From: Salvia splendens
Taxonomy: Eukaryota > Streptophyta > Magnoliopsida > Lamiales > Lamiaceae
DNA length: 64,000 nt
Direction of reading: 5' to 3'
Assembly: GCF_004379255.2 (NCBI RefSeq)
Contig: NC_056046.1
Coordinates: forward strand, 12,214,001-12,278,000
This document shows, one piece after another, positions 23,622 through 35,969 of the stretch (position 1 is the first letter of the stretch; each line of letters begins with the position of its first letter). Under the pieces are notes generated by a model. That model was not told the origin of the DNA, ran no database searches, and saw only the letters and a program-made list of their open reading frames with translations. The translations under genes and the position numbers were made by a program.

Positions 23622-24896
23622 TTACGGGGCCTGTTCTCGCTCTATCTGGATTGTTACATGACTTATGTTGTATTCTCGCTTGATGTAGTCAATGACTTTG
23701 TCAAGAACCATGTCAGCATCGGCCTCAGGTTTAACTTTGACATGGCAAGCTAATAACACTTTCCCCACAGTAATCGCCCAGATATGCAATTCATGGATTG
23801 CAACAACCTCATCCATCTCACAAAGACCTTTCTCAAGGCTTGTGGCATCGATCTCTCTGGGAGTGCTCTCCATGAGGACCTCAAGAATATTGCGCAGCAT
23901 CCTAATTGTGGTTCCCAACACAATTGCAGAGAAAAGGAGAGTGCATATAAGATCGATAATTTTCCACTCAGGTTTATACCAGATAATAGCTCCACCAATC
24001 ATAACTCCAACACTTTGTATGGAATCTCCAAGCACATGAAGGTAAGCACCCTGAATATTTATATTTCGCTCCTTCTTTTTGTGTCCACCATCCACCTTAT
24101 TGCTGTCCTCACTTGATTTGATTAGCAAAGGCTCGCTAGTATCTACAGCGTGTACATGATGTTCATCATGCTTGTGATGCCCTTGTGTAGAACGATCATA
24201 CCGGGTGACTGTCACTCCATGGCTGTGTGTGTGGTCATCCTCTGAGCCATGATCATGATCCTCGTGTCCATGATGGTCATGTCCTGAAGCGTGCACGTGA
24301 TCATGTCCGTGGCCATGTCCATGGCCATGCCCGTGTCCATGTCCATGATCATGACCCAGCAAGACAGCCATGATAATATTTACAAGCAGTCCAAAAGCAG
24401 ACACCAGAAACATCAAAAAGCCTTTAACTTCACCATTCTCTTGTACAAGTCGCACAATAGCTTCATAGACAAGGATCCCAGTAAGAAGCCATATCAATTG
24501 AATTGAGACCAGTGCCCCCAGTATCTCTATCCTAAAAAATCCATATGACTGGCGCGGGGTAGCTTCCCATCCTGCGGCCCACAATGAGAACAAAGAGATA
24601 GCAAAGGAAGCAACATCTGATAACAAATGAGCCGCGTCAGTCAATATTGCCAGACTATTGGCTTTGATACCCCCAACAACTTCCACACTCATAAAGATGA
24701 CACATAAAGCAACTGCAGTCAAAAGTTTCCTCATAGAGGCGGAACGTTCTTGTGCATCCTTAGAGCTTGTCTTGGCATCAGAGAACCCACACGCTGCACC
24801 CTCACAACCCTTGCTTCCACCAGAGACCCTCTCCGTAGATGGTGCATCAGTACAAATCTCAATGAGATGCCCTTCCACTGAACTTTGTGCCTCCAT
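23622..24896 (-). CDS. MTP1: Zinc transporter MTP1, CDF family (424 aa)
   Basis: Intronless coding region. MTP1 proteins are vacuolar-membrane Zn2+/H+ antiporters that load zinc into the vacuole. The sequence shows the CDF fold: six hydrophobic segments, HxxxD zinc site in TM2 (H90, D94, with D87 nearby) and HxxxD in TM5 (H285, D289). Between TM4 and TM5 lies a cytosolic His-rich loop (about residues 182-247) beginning [16 protein letters not shown], the Zn-sensing and buffering loop typical of MTP1. The C-terminal cytosolic domain includes [10 protein letters not shown]. An acceptor (gtgtttag) ends directly at the ATG, so a leader intron is likely, with a donor near 26588 and a first exon at about 26589-26700. 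Length is close to the usual plant MTP1 (about 400 aa). Confidence 0.96.
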   Translation of the reverse strand: MEAQSSVEGHLIEICTDAPSTERVSGGSKGCEGAACGFSDAKTSSKDAQERSASMRKLLTAVALCVIFMSVEVVGGIKANSLAILTDAAHLLSDVASFAISLFSLWAAGWEATPRQSYGFFRIEILGALVSIQLIWLLTGILVYEAIVRLVQENGEVKGFLMFLVSAFGLLVNIIMAVLLGHDHGHGHGHGHGHGHGHDHVHASGHDHHGHEDHDHGSEDDHTHSHGVTVTRYDRSTQGHHKHDEHHVHAVDTSEPLLIKSSEDSNKVDGGHKKKERNINIQGAYLHVLGDSIQSVGVMIGGAIIWYKPEWKIIDLICTLLFSAIVLGTTIRMLRNILEVLMESTPREIDATSLEKGLCEMDEVVAIHELHIWAITVGKVLLACHVKVKPEADADMVLDKVIDYIKREYNISHVTIQIEREQAP

Positions 24897-26700
24897 CTAA
24901 ACACAAGAAAGTTTCACCAGTCAACCATCTCCTAAATAATATAGTTACCGGGAGTTTCTCAAGAAGTTACCCCTCAAGCACATCATAAGGTGAAAAATCA
25001 AGATCACAAGCATAAAGTACTATACAATATCAAATTAGCTCCAATACGATTAAGACTTAGCATTATGAGATGGTAAGCCTTTGATATAACAACTTTACAC
25101 CAGGCAGCATAAATTTGAAACACCCCGTAATGAATAATTTTAAATGAATGTATTCCAAAGGTGATATGGCAGGTAAACTATATTATGAAGATTCCTACAC
25201 TGGCTAAGCACTGAGCCTGTAGTTAAAAACCAAGCTGAAACCCAAAAAATTGAAGTTTAAAGTCCCAAGCACCAATCAAATCCATTGCCTACAAAAGAAC
25301 AACCCAAGCGCAGCATAAAATGGCACCAACAATTCAGCTAAAGCTAAATTTAACAAAAAAATGCACAGGCAATGGTCAAAATGTGTTTGATAAATATCAA
25401 GCAATATATATTGAAGAAGAAAAGAAGAGAATACGTACTTATGTGCTAAATCGAGCCAGATAGCAATTCGGATCTAATACACTACAACTGAGATTTCTGT
25501 TATATCAATATACTTAAACTTAACACGACAATAAGTCAAGACTTAATGCACAGTATACAATCTTGGCAGCATAAAATGCCGAACATGTGCTTCAACAAAA
25601 GATACAAGATCTTGAAAGTGAGGCCTTAGAGACTTGAAGCTGAGTGTTATGAAGAGAAGAACCAGTTCATAAATTAACTAATGGCGCTATGCAAACTCCT
25701 ATTTTCTCACTTTCTGGTCTAGAAAATAGAATTAATAAAAGTTACTCTACAGCTAAAAGTAACTAATCCATGCTGTCAATAGTTTCCTAGCAAGATTATT
25801 ATAAACTAAGAGTGCTATCACGTGGCTTCCTAAAAATTGCTAGAATGCTGAATTTATTTCATATTAGTATACACCAAAACTGATCAACAAATAATAAGGT
25901 GCAGATATTCATACATATACATCAGTTTTGGAAACTCAGAAATTGAAAGAATTAGACCTTATTTTGATATACAGATTTGAGAGATGAGGATTGAGCTTTT
26001 GTCGTTTAGAGAGACTCAACTGGAAGAGGGAGGAGTGGCTACAAGAATTCTAAATCCAGTGAGCAACCATCATGCAACTGATGTTCAGTCATCCAAACAG
26101 AGCAATGCAAAGAAATAAAATACGAAGTAAAACTTAGACAGGCATATTTCATGGTTCTAATTCATATCCAGACTATCACTATCCATCAAAGGAATCTTAC
26201 ACCCGCAAACAGAACATCTGGAAACGACAAAATTAGTGTATATAAATTCATGAGCTGAACATGCCACTTAAATCCAAATAGATACAAAAATGAGGACGCG
26301 ATAAAAAAAATAAAGGTAGAAAACAAAAGAGACATTATTATCTCCAGGGGTCCAACCACTATCATTTTTATTGAAAAAAAAACTAGGAACAAATCGAACA
26401 GCCTCCATTGATTGCGGGAGGGAATTATCAGAAACTAGATCTTAGACACCAATTAACAAAAATCATATAGTGCGTAAGGAGATAGATGCGAAACAAGGAA
26501 GTAATTAGAGTATTGTTTTTGTGCTTTTTTCAAAAAAAAGTAATGTCAGTATAAAATCACTTAATAAAAGGAGGATCGAGAAAGTTACCTTTAGAGAAAC
26601 GATTCGCGGCAAAACTCTCAAGTTTGCGAGGGTTAGGGCGTGAGTACTATGCCGAGCGGAGATGAATCAGCAGCGCGCAGAGAGAAAGAGAGAGAGAGAG
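24897..26700 (-). other. Inferred MTP1 5'-UTR intron and first leader exon
   Basis: On the minus strand a candidate leader exon (about 26700-26589, with a GA/CT-rich tract) ends ctaaag|gtaact. The acceptor tttag abuts the MTP1 start codon at 24897. The intron would be about 1.69 kb and contains no recognisable gene. Additional small leader exons cannot be excluded. Confidence 0.6.
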
Positions 26701-26704
26701 TTGG

Positions 26705-27645
26705 TTTTATTGGAAACTTGGAATGGGCTTTTTCTGTGGCAGCTGCTCTACTTAATTTCCAACAGCTAAATTCTATATTTTTATTTATATTTTTTTGGCT
26801 ACGAGAATGATTGGATCTATAACATAATCTTTTTGTTTCCGGAGTTTGGGGGTGCTTTAATTTATGCTTTTTCCGATTTTTTTTTCTTGAAACCGAAACT
26901 TATTAATATAACTTTTTTCTTACATTGGGTGGATTTTTTTTCTTATTTGGGGTGAGTATAATACTATTAGTTTCGATTAATTTATGAATTTTAAAGTACA
27001 TATTCGACTCATATAGTTGGATTTATGGAGGAGGTGTACATATCGATATCAGGTGTGGTTGGATTTATTTCGTATTGTAGTTGACATGATGCTAATTTAA
27101 AATGGGTAGTAATGTGACAGACAGGCTGACATCCATGGACCATGGTCATCTGGTAATTTGGGATGACAATTAAATGCACTCGTCAGTTTTCAGATCCATT
27201 TTAAATACTTTCCCTTTTCCATAAAGATTTTTCAATAAAGAGTAAACTACCTTAAAAGTCCATAACTTTTTTATTTGTGACACTACTGATCCCTAATAAA
27301 AAAAAATATCGTCAGACGACCCAAACTTTAAATATAATCACATATCGTATATTTGTAGCCAATTTTCATACCAAAAATGCTCAAAAACCTTTAAGAGCAT
27401 TTTAGTCAAATGGCCACCAACTTGTACACCTACTCTGCACAGACCTATACTAACTTGCAGACCTATACTGAGCTTGTATTTGAGCCTCTGTCCTGTGGCC
27501 CCCTTCTCCCCAATCCAGCAGTTTAACTGAGGATCGAAAGAAGCTACCAAGATGTTAATGATAAGCAAAATTAATTCGAAGTACACTAACGGCCAAAGGG
27601 GGCAATGACTAGAAGTGGCAAATCATCTAACTGTAACGAAGTAAC
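26705..27645. other. Intergenic, MTP1 upstream region
   Basis: Presumably holds the MTP1 promoter in its first few hundred bases; no clear TATA box was identified. From about 27240 on, repeat-like text (cttaaaagtccataactttt) borders the copia remnant. No gene seen. Confidence 0.5.
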
Positions 27646-27649
27646 TTCA

Positions 27650-30600
27650 AAGCATCCTTCATTTCAAAGACACTTTCAAGCTCCACCTTGACCTGATTCA
27701 CCTCTGATATGCTTGGTCCAGCCACAAGCATATCATCAACATACAATAGGAGATATGCTACTTGTTTCCTAATCTTGAATCTAATCTACACACATCTATC
27801 AAAAGCTGACTTTTTGAACCCCATCTTGGACATCTGATCATCAAATTTCACATACCATTGTCTGCTACTCTGTTTCAAACCATAGATGCTCCTTTTGAGC
27901 ATACAAACCTTGTCTTCATCACCGGGCTTCACATAGCCCTGTGGTTGCTCCATATATATGACTTCCTCCAATTCTCCATGCAAGAAGGCGGTTTTTACAT
28001 CCAATTGATGTAATTTCCAGTCTTTACAGGCCACAATTGCCAATAAGATCCTTATAGAGCTATGCTTCACAACCGAGGAAAGATCTCATTATAATCGACT
28101 CCCTCCTCTACCCCTAGCCATCAATCTTGCCTTGAATTGAATTTTGTCATCTTGTGAAACCTCCACCTTCTTCTTATAAATCCATTTGCAACTAATAGGC
28201 CTTTGCTGAATCTGAGATCTTAAAACAAGAATCCACGTTTTGTTCTTCAACAAGGATTCTATCTCTTTGTTCATTTCCTTTATCCACTTATGTTTATCCT
28301 TTGTGCCAATGACTTCTTTATAAGTACTTGGCTCTGTAAGCTCTAACTCTTCTGCTATGCAAAGTGCATAGTAGACAAAATATGCATCTCTATATCTACT
28401 AGGTAGTCTGACCTCTCTTCTTGTCCTATCTCTTGCCAACAAATAATCACTTCTTCTGTCATGATCGTTTGATGCTTCAGGTATCTGCTTAGGTGGTTCA
28501 CTTTCTTGATCTGAATCTATCTGGACTGATTCATAATCATTGCCACTTTGACCACTCTGATTATTTAGATCAAAATCCACAAACTCAATAGACTCTTTTG
28601 TTGTATCACCAACCTTGTAGGGCATTTCTGATTCATTGAAAACAACATCACGACTGATTACAATCTTCTGATGACCAAGTTCAGTACACCATAATATGTA
28701 CCCCATCACTCCATCTTGATACCCCAAGAAAATGCATTTCAAAGCTCTTGCCTCCAATTTTCCTTGTTTAATGTGAGCGTAAGCTCTACAGCCAAAGACT
28801 TTCAGCTTCTCATAGCTCCCAGGATTACCAAACCACATGTTGTCGGGCATATCAAAATTTATGGCAGAGCATGGACACTTATTTATCAATTTTGCAGCAG
28901 TAAAGACAGCCTCCGCCCAAAACTTCTTAGGAATCCCAGATGCATCATGCATCTGACCCTCTCCAATAAAGTCTTATTCATTTGCTTTGTTGTCCCATTT
29001 TGTTGCGGATTCCCAAGTGAGGTCCTATGTCTCTTAATCCCTCTTTCCTTGCAGAAGTTGTCAAACTCGCTAGACAGGATCTCCATACAGTTATCAGTCC
29101 TTAAACATTTCAGACTGTACCCCTTTTCCACCTCCACAGCTTTGCACCAGATTTTGAACTTATCAAAAGTCTCTGATTTTCTTTGAGAACGTATATCCAA
29201 ACTTTCCTACTGTAGTCATCTAATATACTCATGAAATACCTTCCTCCCCCTACAGAATTGACTAGACTCGGCCCCCACAAGTCACTGTGACAATAATCAA
29301 GAGGTTTTGTGGAACTGTGTTTACCCGAACTATAGGGCAGTTTCTTACTTTTTCCCAATAAGCATGATTCGCACAATCTCGTTGAACCCGGATCACTGAC
29401 GTTTATCAAGCCTCTCTTCAACAACTCCTTCATTCCTCTTTCCCCAGCATGGCCCAATCTCATGTGCCACATATTTAAGCTGTCATCCTCAGTTACGCAA
29501 GAGCTCCCAACAACAACTTCAGCTTGAAGATAATAAAGGTTGTTCCTCCTAATGGCAGTCATTACAACTACAGATCCCTTACAAACCCTCATACAACCAT
29601 GAGATGAAGTAAAATAATAGCCCTGCAGTTCTAACATTCCCAAAGAAATGAGATTTCTCTTTATTGCCGGTATGTATCTTACACCCGTGATCAATTTAAC
29701 AGAACCATCATGAACTTTAAAACGTATATTGACAATTCCTTTAATGGTACATACCTGATTATTGCCCAACAAAACTGATCCATCGACCTCAACAAGATTC
29801 TCAAACCAATCCTTGTGCGAGCATATATGGAAAGAGCATCCCGAGTCCATGATCCAAGAATCAGCTATCTCCTTCTCAGCCACATTAAGAACTTGTGCCG
29901 GCTCTAGTTCAGCTGCACAATCAGCCGTGCTTGCCTCGCCATTCAACTCTGACTGCTTCTGCTTCCATGCGTAGTAATTCCTTTTGAGATGACTCGGTTT
30001 TTGGCACCAATGGCACTTCCTCATTTCCTTTACTTCTTCACCCTGCTTCTGGCCCAAAATATGTGATTTGCCTTGATTATCTTTTCCTTTAAGTTGCTTC
30101 TTAAGTTTGAATTTCTTGACCACAAGAGCCTCTGCGGCCTGATCACGGCTCGAGCCAGAAACTTTCTGAAGTTCCTTCGCTTTTAAAACACATTGGACCT
30201 CGTCTAGAGTGATGGTCTTCTCTCTCCCATACAACATAGCATCTCGGAGATGATCGAAGGATTTGGAAGTGCATTTAGAAGCAAGATAGCCTTATCTTCA
30301 TCATCAAGGCTAACGTCTATGTTTTCAAGATCGTCTATAGCCTTATTAAAATCATCTAACTGTTCTTCGACGGACTTTCCATCTTGAAACATGTAGGAAT
30401 ACAACCTTTGTTTCATGTAAAGGCGGTTCGCAAGAGATTTCGTCATGTAGAGAGATTCCATTTTCGCCCAAATCCCAGCAACAGTAGTCTCTTTGGATAC
30501 CTCCCTAAGAACCTTATCTCCAAGACACAACACGATTGCGCTGTGAGCTTTCTCGAACGTTTCCCTCTTCTTGTCCAAGATTCTCTCATCCTCTCCTTCT

Positions 30601-30720
30601 ACAATTTCTGGCGTATCCGACTTAATCGCCTCGGACAGCCCCTGCTGTTTCAGTAGGGCTTTCATCTTGATTCGCCAAAGCCCAAAATCATTTCGACCGG
30701 TGAACTTTTCAGACGGCGCC
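27650..30720 (-). pseudogene. Copia gag-pol, frameshifted and truncated
   Basis: In order on the minus strand: Gag from 30720 (no ATG; the frame begins inside the primer site), a frameshift near 30220, the zinc knuckle (CHWCQKPSHLKRNY, where the last Cys is Tyr and the Gly before His is Ser), protease DSGCSFH, pre-integrase HMRLGH, and integrase HSDLWG. A further frameshift follows near 29160, then TDNCME, another near 28930, then the C-terminal integrase and the start of RT. After a stop near 28080 come RT motifs LDVKTAFLHGEL and YVDD (27732-27743). RT breaks off after FEMKD. At least four disruptions make it non-functional. Confidence 0.9.
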
Positions 30721-30724
30721 AATT

Positions 30725-31165
30725 TGTTAAATCAAGAACAAATATATCGATTAGACGACGCGAGAATTACGTGGTTCAATCTCTTGCGAGATTTACATCC
30801 ACGGACGAAGTAGGAGGTGATTTTATTCAAAAGCAGAAACAAGGAATCTCAATACAAATCAAACCAATCTCTAAAGCTAATCCCTCAATTGAAAACCCCT
30901 ATTTCAATTGTAAAACTCCGAACGAAAATGAAAATGTTGTCTGGTTTTGTATGTGCTGCTCACACTCTCTCTCTCTGATTCCCCCTTATATATGAAACAC
31001 AATACAAGAGATGAAACGACAAAACCTAGCCGTTTTAAAACAGAAAAGTAACGCTTTTCAGCTTCAACAATGAGCTGAACTTTATATCATCGAGCTGGAG
31101 ATTCTTTCTTGGGCCTGGACTTGAAATGAGTTTGGGCTTGAGATAATTCAGTCACATTACTTTCA
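30725..31165 (-). repeat. LTR of the decayed copia element
   Basis: Begins tgttaaatc on the + strand, immediately next to the primer-binding sequence. A TATA motif (tatataagg on the minus strand) lies near 30990. The outer border (…actttca at 31165) is the best TG/CA candidate but unconfirmed, because the other LTR is lost. Confidence 0.65.
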
Positions 31166-31429
31166 AATTGTCCCCTTGGGAATTAGGGATGATCTAAATC
31201 ACTAAATGTGTCCCAGATTCGAATATGTCAATATAGATATAAGTTTAGATAATTGTTTATCTATACTGTTTAGTATGCTACCTAGTTAATTAGTAGTATT
31301 ACATATTGAAGTATATCTTTAATACGACGACGTTAATTTTTTTTAAAAAATATTAGAGGATGTTTGTAAGTTGTTTGACAAAGTTTAACAATGTCTTTTT
31401 GGCCTGTATAGTGAAATGTCTTCAAAATA

Positions 31430-31963
31430 GTTGAAAAATAGCTTTATCTTTTTCGCTTTAACAACCAAATTCAATATTTTTAAATTTTTAAATGGATTAT
31501 TAGAATCTCATAGTTACATAGTAGTCTTCCACAAACAGATACTATTTCAAAGAATGAAGAAAACTACTATAATTATAAGAAACCGGGTTCTGCTTATTAG
31601 GACGAAGAGAGCAACTACAAAAATAATAAAAAAAATAGATGAAAAATACAGTAAGCAATTTTCAAATTATTTGAATGATAAAATAGAACCAACAAATAGT
31701 ACCATGTCATAGTTACATAATCAACTAGTCTTATGCAAATATTGACTATTTCAAAGAAGGGAGACAATGGTTGTGTTTTTAGTCATCAATAACCAATTCA
31801 TATATTTTTTCGAATAATAAAATTGATTTCCCGAAATCAGTATGTCACAGTTACATAAAAAAACTAATCTTCTCCAGACAAAGACAGTTTTAATGAAGAG
31901 AGAAAATACAAATTTTAATAAAGCGGTTCTTATGCAAAAAATAAAAACAGATGAAAAATGGCT
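31430..31963. repeat. Degenerate tandem repeat, interrupted by a Harbinger element
   Basis: A phrase like catagttacata...agtctt...caaaga...gaagagag recurs near 31508, 31708 and 31847. A fourth copy lies at 33797-33850, beyond the Harbinger insertion. Copies are diverged; this is an old array with units of about 140-200 bp. Confidence 0.6.
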
Positions 31964-31966
31964 TTA

Positions 31967-33758
31967 GAGCACCCATAACCGTGCTCTTGCCAGCGAGCAC
32001 GGTTGTGGACCCGGCCCACTTTTTCTGCCTGCTCTCTGGCAAGAGCACAGCACCCACAGTTGTGTTCTTCCGTAAGGACGAGCACAATTCAATTTAAAAT
32101 TCAATTAAACAAAAACATTTCCATAATATTAAAATTCATTAAAAAAACCTAAATAATATTACAAATGACAAATAAAATAAAATAAAAATGAAATAATAAA
32201 ATCCTAAAAATTTAAAAATACATAATTAAAATCCTAAAAATTAAAAATTACATAATTAAACTCCTAATAATTAAAAGCTAAAAATACCCCCGTGGAAGAC
32301 TACTCATCCGGCGGCACTACCCCCTATTGTCTTTGGAGGCCCAATATCATGGCCTCATGCGATCGAAGTTGCGAGGGGGTCATAGTTGACCTATCGGCCA
32401 TATTGAGTTGGACCAAGAGGGTCCACAACGAGTTGGTGGGGGGTGGAGGTGGCGCATATGGAACGGGAACGGGAACGGGAGCGGGTTCGGTAGCATTGGC
32501 GGTTTGGCCGCCGCCTTCTTCCTTCCTTGCGGTCGGCGTTGGGAACCGCTCGGGCCGGCGTCAGGGCTACCCAAGTTAGCTCCGGCGAGTTGGCTAGCCA
32601 CTTCTTCGGAGCCGGCGTCGGATAGGGATACCGACCTTGACCGTTTGGAGGAGCCGCTAGAGGAGGATGTTATGCCTCCCCTATACTTCGGGTGCGTCCG
32701 CGTCTCCTGCCAAACGTTGAGGTACTTGAATGGCTTGTAGTTCATGGATTGGTAGGTGCTCATCGCGGCAGTGATGATGTCGACCTTGCTCCGGCCGCTC
32801 CCCGCCGACCGCTCTTCCGGGAGGAAATAGCCATTGAACTTGCCAATTTCTTCGTTGGCTCGGTAGATGGCGTTGCGCACCATACTCTCGTTGCGCTCCA
32901 TTGTTCCCGGCGGCTGGTTTTCATTGTACCGGCGAGCGATGCGCCACCAAAAGTGATCGCCGGATTGGTTCGTGCCAACCACCGGATCTTCGGAGATTTC
33001 CAAGTACACCGCGAACAATTTATCCATCTCCACCGGAGTGTACGGTGTGCGGACACCGCGAGTAGGAGGAGTCGGAGTTTGGGAGGGGGCGGTCGGCCTA
33101 GGCTCGGGTGTCCACCTGTATTGCCCTTCGGGGGCATCTTGGTCGTCGATTGGGTATGGCCGGTAGCCACCTGGAATGCCCGAACTTTGGGTTTGAGGAG
33201 GGGCCGAATATTTCGTTTCCGGACTATGAAACGGTTGTGAAGAGAACCATTCGGGGTTCCAACCGTGGGAGCCCGTGGGCTATTGCCTTAGTCGGACATT
33301 GTTATGTTGTAGGAGTGAAAGAAAGATTGAGAATGGATATGGGAGAATGAAGATGAGAATGTATATGTGAGAATGAATATGAGAATTGTGTAGTGTGGTG
33401 TGAATTTTTTGGTGTGAAAGTGGGGGTATTTATAAATGAAATGTGTATTTTTGGGGGGAAAAATTAAAAAGTGGTAAAAAACGGATATATTTTTTTTGGG
33501 AAGTGGAAAAATATTTTTTTTCTTATTTTTAATCAGTTTTTTTAATTTAAAACCGATTTTAATTAAAAAAATAAAATTCAAATGCAACGGCTATGTCGTT
33601 GCCCAATCGGTGCGCGCCACGTTAGCTGCTCACTGGCACGGACGTGCTCGATACATCGAGCAGCGCCGTGCCAGCAGCGCGAGCGCAACGGCGGCGGAGC
33701 TCGTCCTTGCCAGCGGCATGGACGGACGGATGCCTTCCGTCCACCGTTACAGATGCTC
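31967..33758 (-). mobile_element. PIF/Harbinger element carrying only ORF1
   Basis: TTA target duplications flank it exactly (31964-31966 and 33759-33761). The TIRs gagcacccataaccgtg and, inverted, gagcatctgtaacggtg match well. 1,792 bp. It encodes a Myb/SANT-like ORF1 on the minus strand and no transposase. Confidence 0.9.
32380..33280 (-). pseudogene. Harbinger ORF1, Myb/SANT-like DNA-binding protein
   Basis: An open frame of about 300 codons on the minus strand. It contains TPVEMDKLFAVYLEISEDP, FWWRIARRYNENQPP and an FKYLNVWQ segment: the trihelix/SANT-type domain of Harbinger ORF1, often mislabelled 'glutathione S-transferase T3-like' in plant annotations. ORF1 proteins partner the transposase for nuclear import and DNA binding. 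The frame has no ATG at its 5' end; an upstream ATG in another frame (33299) meets a stop after three codons. The C-terminus also leaves the expected frame near 32400. Probably inactive. Confidence 0.8.
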
Positions 33759-33761
33759 TTA

Positions 33762-34139
33762 TCTACTTGTCACTGTCCAATTTTCAGAAATCAATATGTC
33801 ATATTTGCATAATCAGTTAGTCTTTTGCAGACAAAGATATATTGAATTCATCATGGAAATATATTGCTAACTTATTTTCTCGTTACATCATTATCATAAC
33901 CGTTGTCAATGACGGGGCTGCCTCTTAGAGTGAAAATTTTATTCGGGGAAAATATTTAAAAATGATGGTAAGTTCACGTTCAACGTGGACGGTTGTTTCA
34001 AATTAGTACTAAATATATTACGTTCAAAATAAATTTATTCAGTTTTTTGACTCACTCACGGTCCGCTGTCAAATTTTTTATTTGAAAATACCATAACTAT
34101 CATTTGAAACCAAAAGTTATAATAAAATCATCAGACGTA
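33762..34139. other. Intergenic; last copy of the 31.4-kb tandem repeat, otherwise nothing
   Basis: 33797-33850 resembles the repeat units left of the Harbinger element. The rest is AT-rich with no gene. Confidence 0.5.
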
Positions 34140-34400
34140 GACCATCTCCAATCATATATCAAAAATGAGTTTTGGTGTAGAAATCTTCTCCAACCATACA
34201 CTAAACTCAAACCCATTTTTGGGGTTTTTTGTGACACAACACCATATTCGGTGTTACTGCAAAAGTTTTGTGAGACAAAATCCAAAAAATGGTGTAAATC
34301 TTAAATTTGGTGTAAATGATTGAAGTAAAATTATTTTTTAGCCTGACATATACTAAAAAATGGGTTTGAGTTAATTTGGTGTAAATGATTGGAAATGGTC
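34140..34400. mobile_element. MITE with 16-bp TIRs
   Basis: The ends GACCATCTCCAATCAT and, inverted, GACCATTTCCAATCAT differ at one base. Flanks are gta on the left and tta on the right, a possible decayed TWA duplication, so Tourist/Harbinger type is suggested. 261 bp, non-coding. Confidence 0.75.
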
Positions 34401-34737
34401 TTAATAGTCAATTACTGTTAAGTAATGCAACCAAGATTATATCTTCTATTTGGGTATAATAAACTCTAGTTAACACGTTTAAAATTAAATTAAAATACAG
34501 AAGTTTATGAAAAATGTTAACAATTAATATAAAAAGGTATTAGTACGAAATTATATGCGAAAAAGCGAGACATTAATCCAAGGAGTTTCATTGTTACCAA
34601 TTTTGCACGATTTTTGTATCACGTACAAATATAATAAAAACGTCATATGATTAAACTATTTACGTGCCAAAGTGTATAACTGGTTTAACAGATAAAGCAC
34701 GAGTTAACTACTTTACGTAGCAAATGTGTATCACTAT

Positions 34738-35222
34738 CAGGTCCGTGCGGCCTGTGCGACCGCACAGGGCGCCCAATTTTCAGGGGCCTCTGAAATATTT
34801 CAGCCCATATACATGTATTCCTATTTTTTCAGCCAAACAAAGCTATTTCTCTTGTATAGCAACGCTCAGGCCTTTTTCTAGCACCGTGACTCCAATTCTG
34901 ATCGGTTTCTTTTCCCGATCGTAGACCTGGGAGCCGCCTGTTCGTGTTCGGTGTTCCTCATCGACAAACGCCGCAACAGGGACCAGCTCACCAGAGCCAT
35001 CGTTGATCGCTTCTGCAGCGCCTGCCATCGTCGGCCATTGCGATTGGGAGCAGCGCAAACGCATCAATTTGTCTTTTTTTCTATAGTATATTTCTTTAAA
35101 ATGCATTGTCTTTTTTTCTTTAATTATTATATAGCTTTAAAATGCATTGTCTTTTTTTCTATAGTGGTAGGCCTCATTTTAGATTTTTGCACAGGGCCTC
35201 TGATTTTGTCGGGACGGCCCTG
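34738..35222. mobile_element. hAT-type non-autonomous element
   Basis: A perfect 8-bp target duplication atcactat lies at 34730-34737 and 35223-35230. The TIRs begin caggtccgtgcgg and, inverted, cagggccgtcccg. An internal imperfect duplication (ctttaaaatgcattgtcttt) appears near 35093 and 35130. 485 bp, with no recognisable transposase. Confidence 0.88.
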
Positions 35223-35230
35223 ATCACTAT

Positions 35231-35965
35231 TAATTGCTTTAAGAACAACTTAGAAGACATCATGATGGGGCCATAATTCAATATTGAGCTAGCTCAGGTA
35301 ACTTATAACAGTTGTGTAATATTTTCTGATATGTCTTATGAATAAAGAGTGTCAAAACAAACAAATTTTTCGACATTAAAATTAGAACACGAATTCTTGG
35401 ATCAAGACATACATACAGCCAAGCAAGTATGTGCTAAAATCAAAAAATTATTCTTATTTTCAGAATAATTGAGTCCTTGATCTAATTATACAAAAAAATA
35501 AATTAAGTTAGGAGCCCATATAAAAGTTAAATTCTCAAATTATCTGAAACACATTTAAATAAAATTATGAACTAATTTACTAATTAAATCAAATCCAAAA
35601 TAATGAAATAATTAATAAAATACAATTAGATATTCAACTTGTGAATTTAATTAATTGTCGGACTTAATTAACTGCTCTTCCATTAGGATGAAGGATTAGG
35701 TCGATTATTAAATCAAAAGTTCAGACTGCATGTTTAGTACTTCAATTATTTGTCCAATATATGAATTTTATCAATTGGGCCCACGACCCAAAAGTACATT
35801 GCCCAAATAATTTAATTAGTTATGAATCCAAAGATTAAATTAACCTGGTCCAAAATAAATAAATAAAAGACAATTAGGATCAACTCCCGACCTAATGAGG
35901 ATCACCTATACCATTTCATACTCCACCTCCTACTACATACACACAAACATGAGTGATCAATACAT
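35231..35965. other. Intergenic, no gene seen
   Basis: AT-rich with no supported gene. The final part may belong to the upstream portion of the decayed hAT element that follows. Confidence 0.5.
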
Positions 35966-35969
35966 TATT

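Larger units (their letters stand above)
27650..31165 (-). mobile_element. Decayed Ty1/copia retrotransposon, 3'-truncated
   Basis: A minus-strand copia copy with one LTR (30725-31165) and gag, protease, integrase and the first part of RT. It ends abruptly in RT near 27650, with no second LTR. Its Gag start (SEKFTGRNDFGLW) and primer site resemble the element at 4525-8454, so both belong to related lineages. It is older: multiple frameshifts and stops. Confidence 0.88.

Noticed and set aside
23692..24900. Several open stretches on the plus strand opposite MTP1
   Set aside because: They mirror the MTP1 coding region in other frames, including the His-repeat, and have no independent support.
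27338..27586. Continuation of the copia polyprotein beyond 27600
   Set aside because: The frame there has no RT or RNase H motif; similarity stops after the YVDD segment.
32408..33350. Long plus-strand open stretches in GC-rich DNA
   Set aside because: Antisense to the Harbinger ORF1; GC-rich DNA lacks stops by chance.
34843..35106. 87-codon minus-strand open stretch inside the hAT element at 34738
   Set aside because: No resemblance to a transposase; probably incidental.
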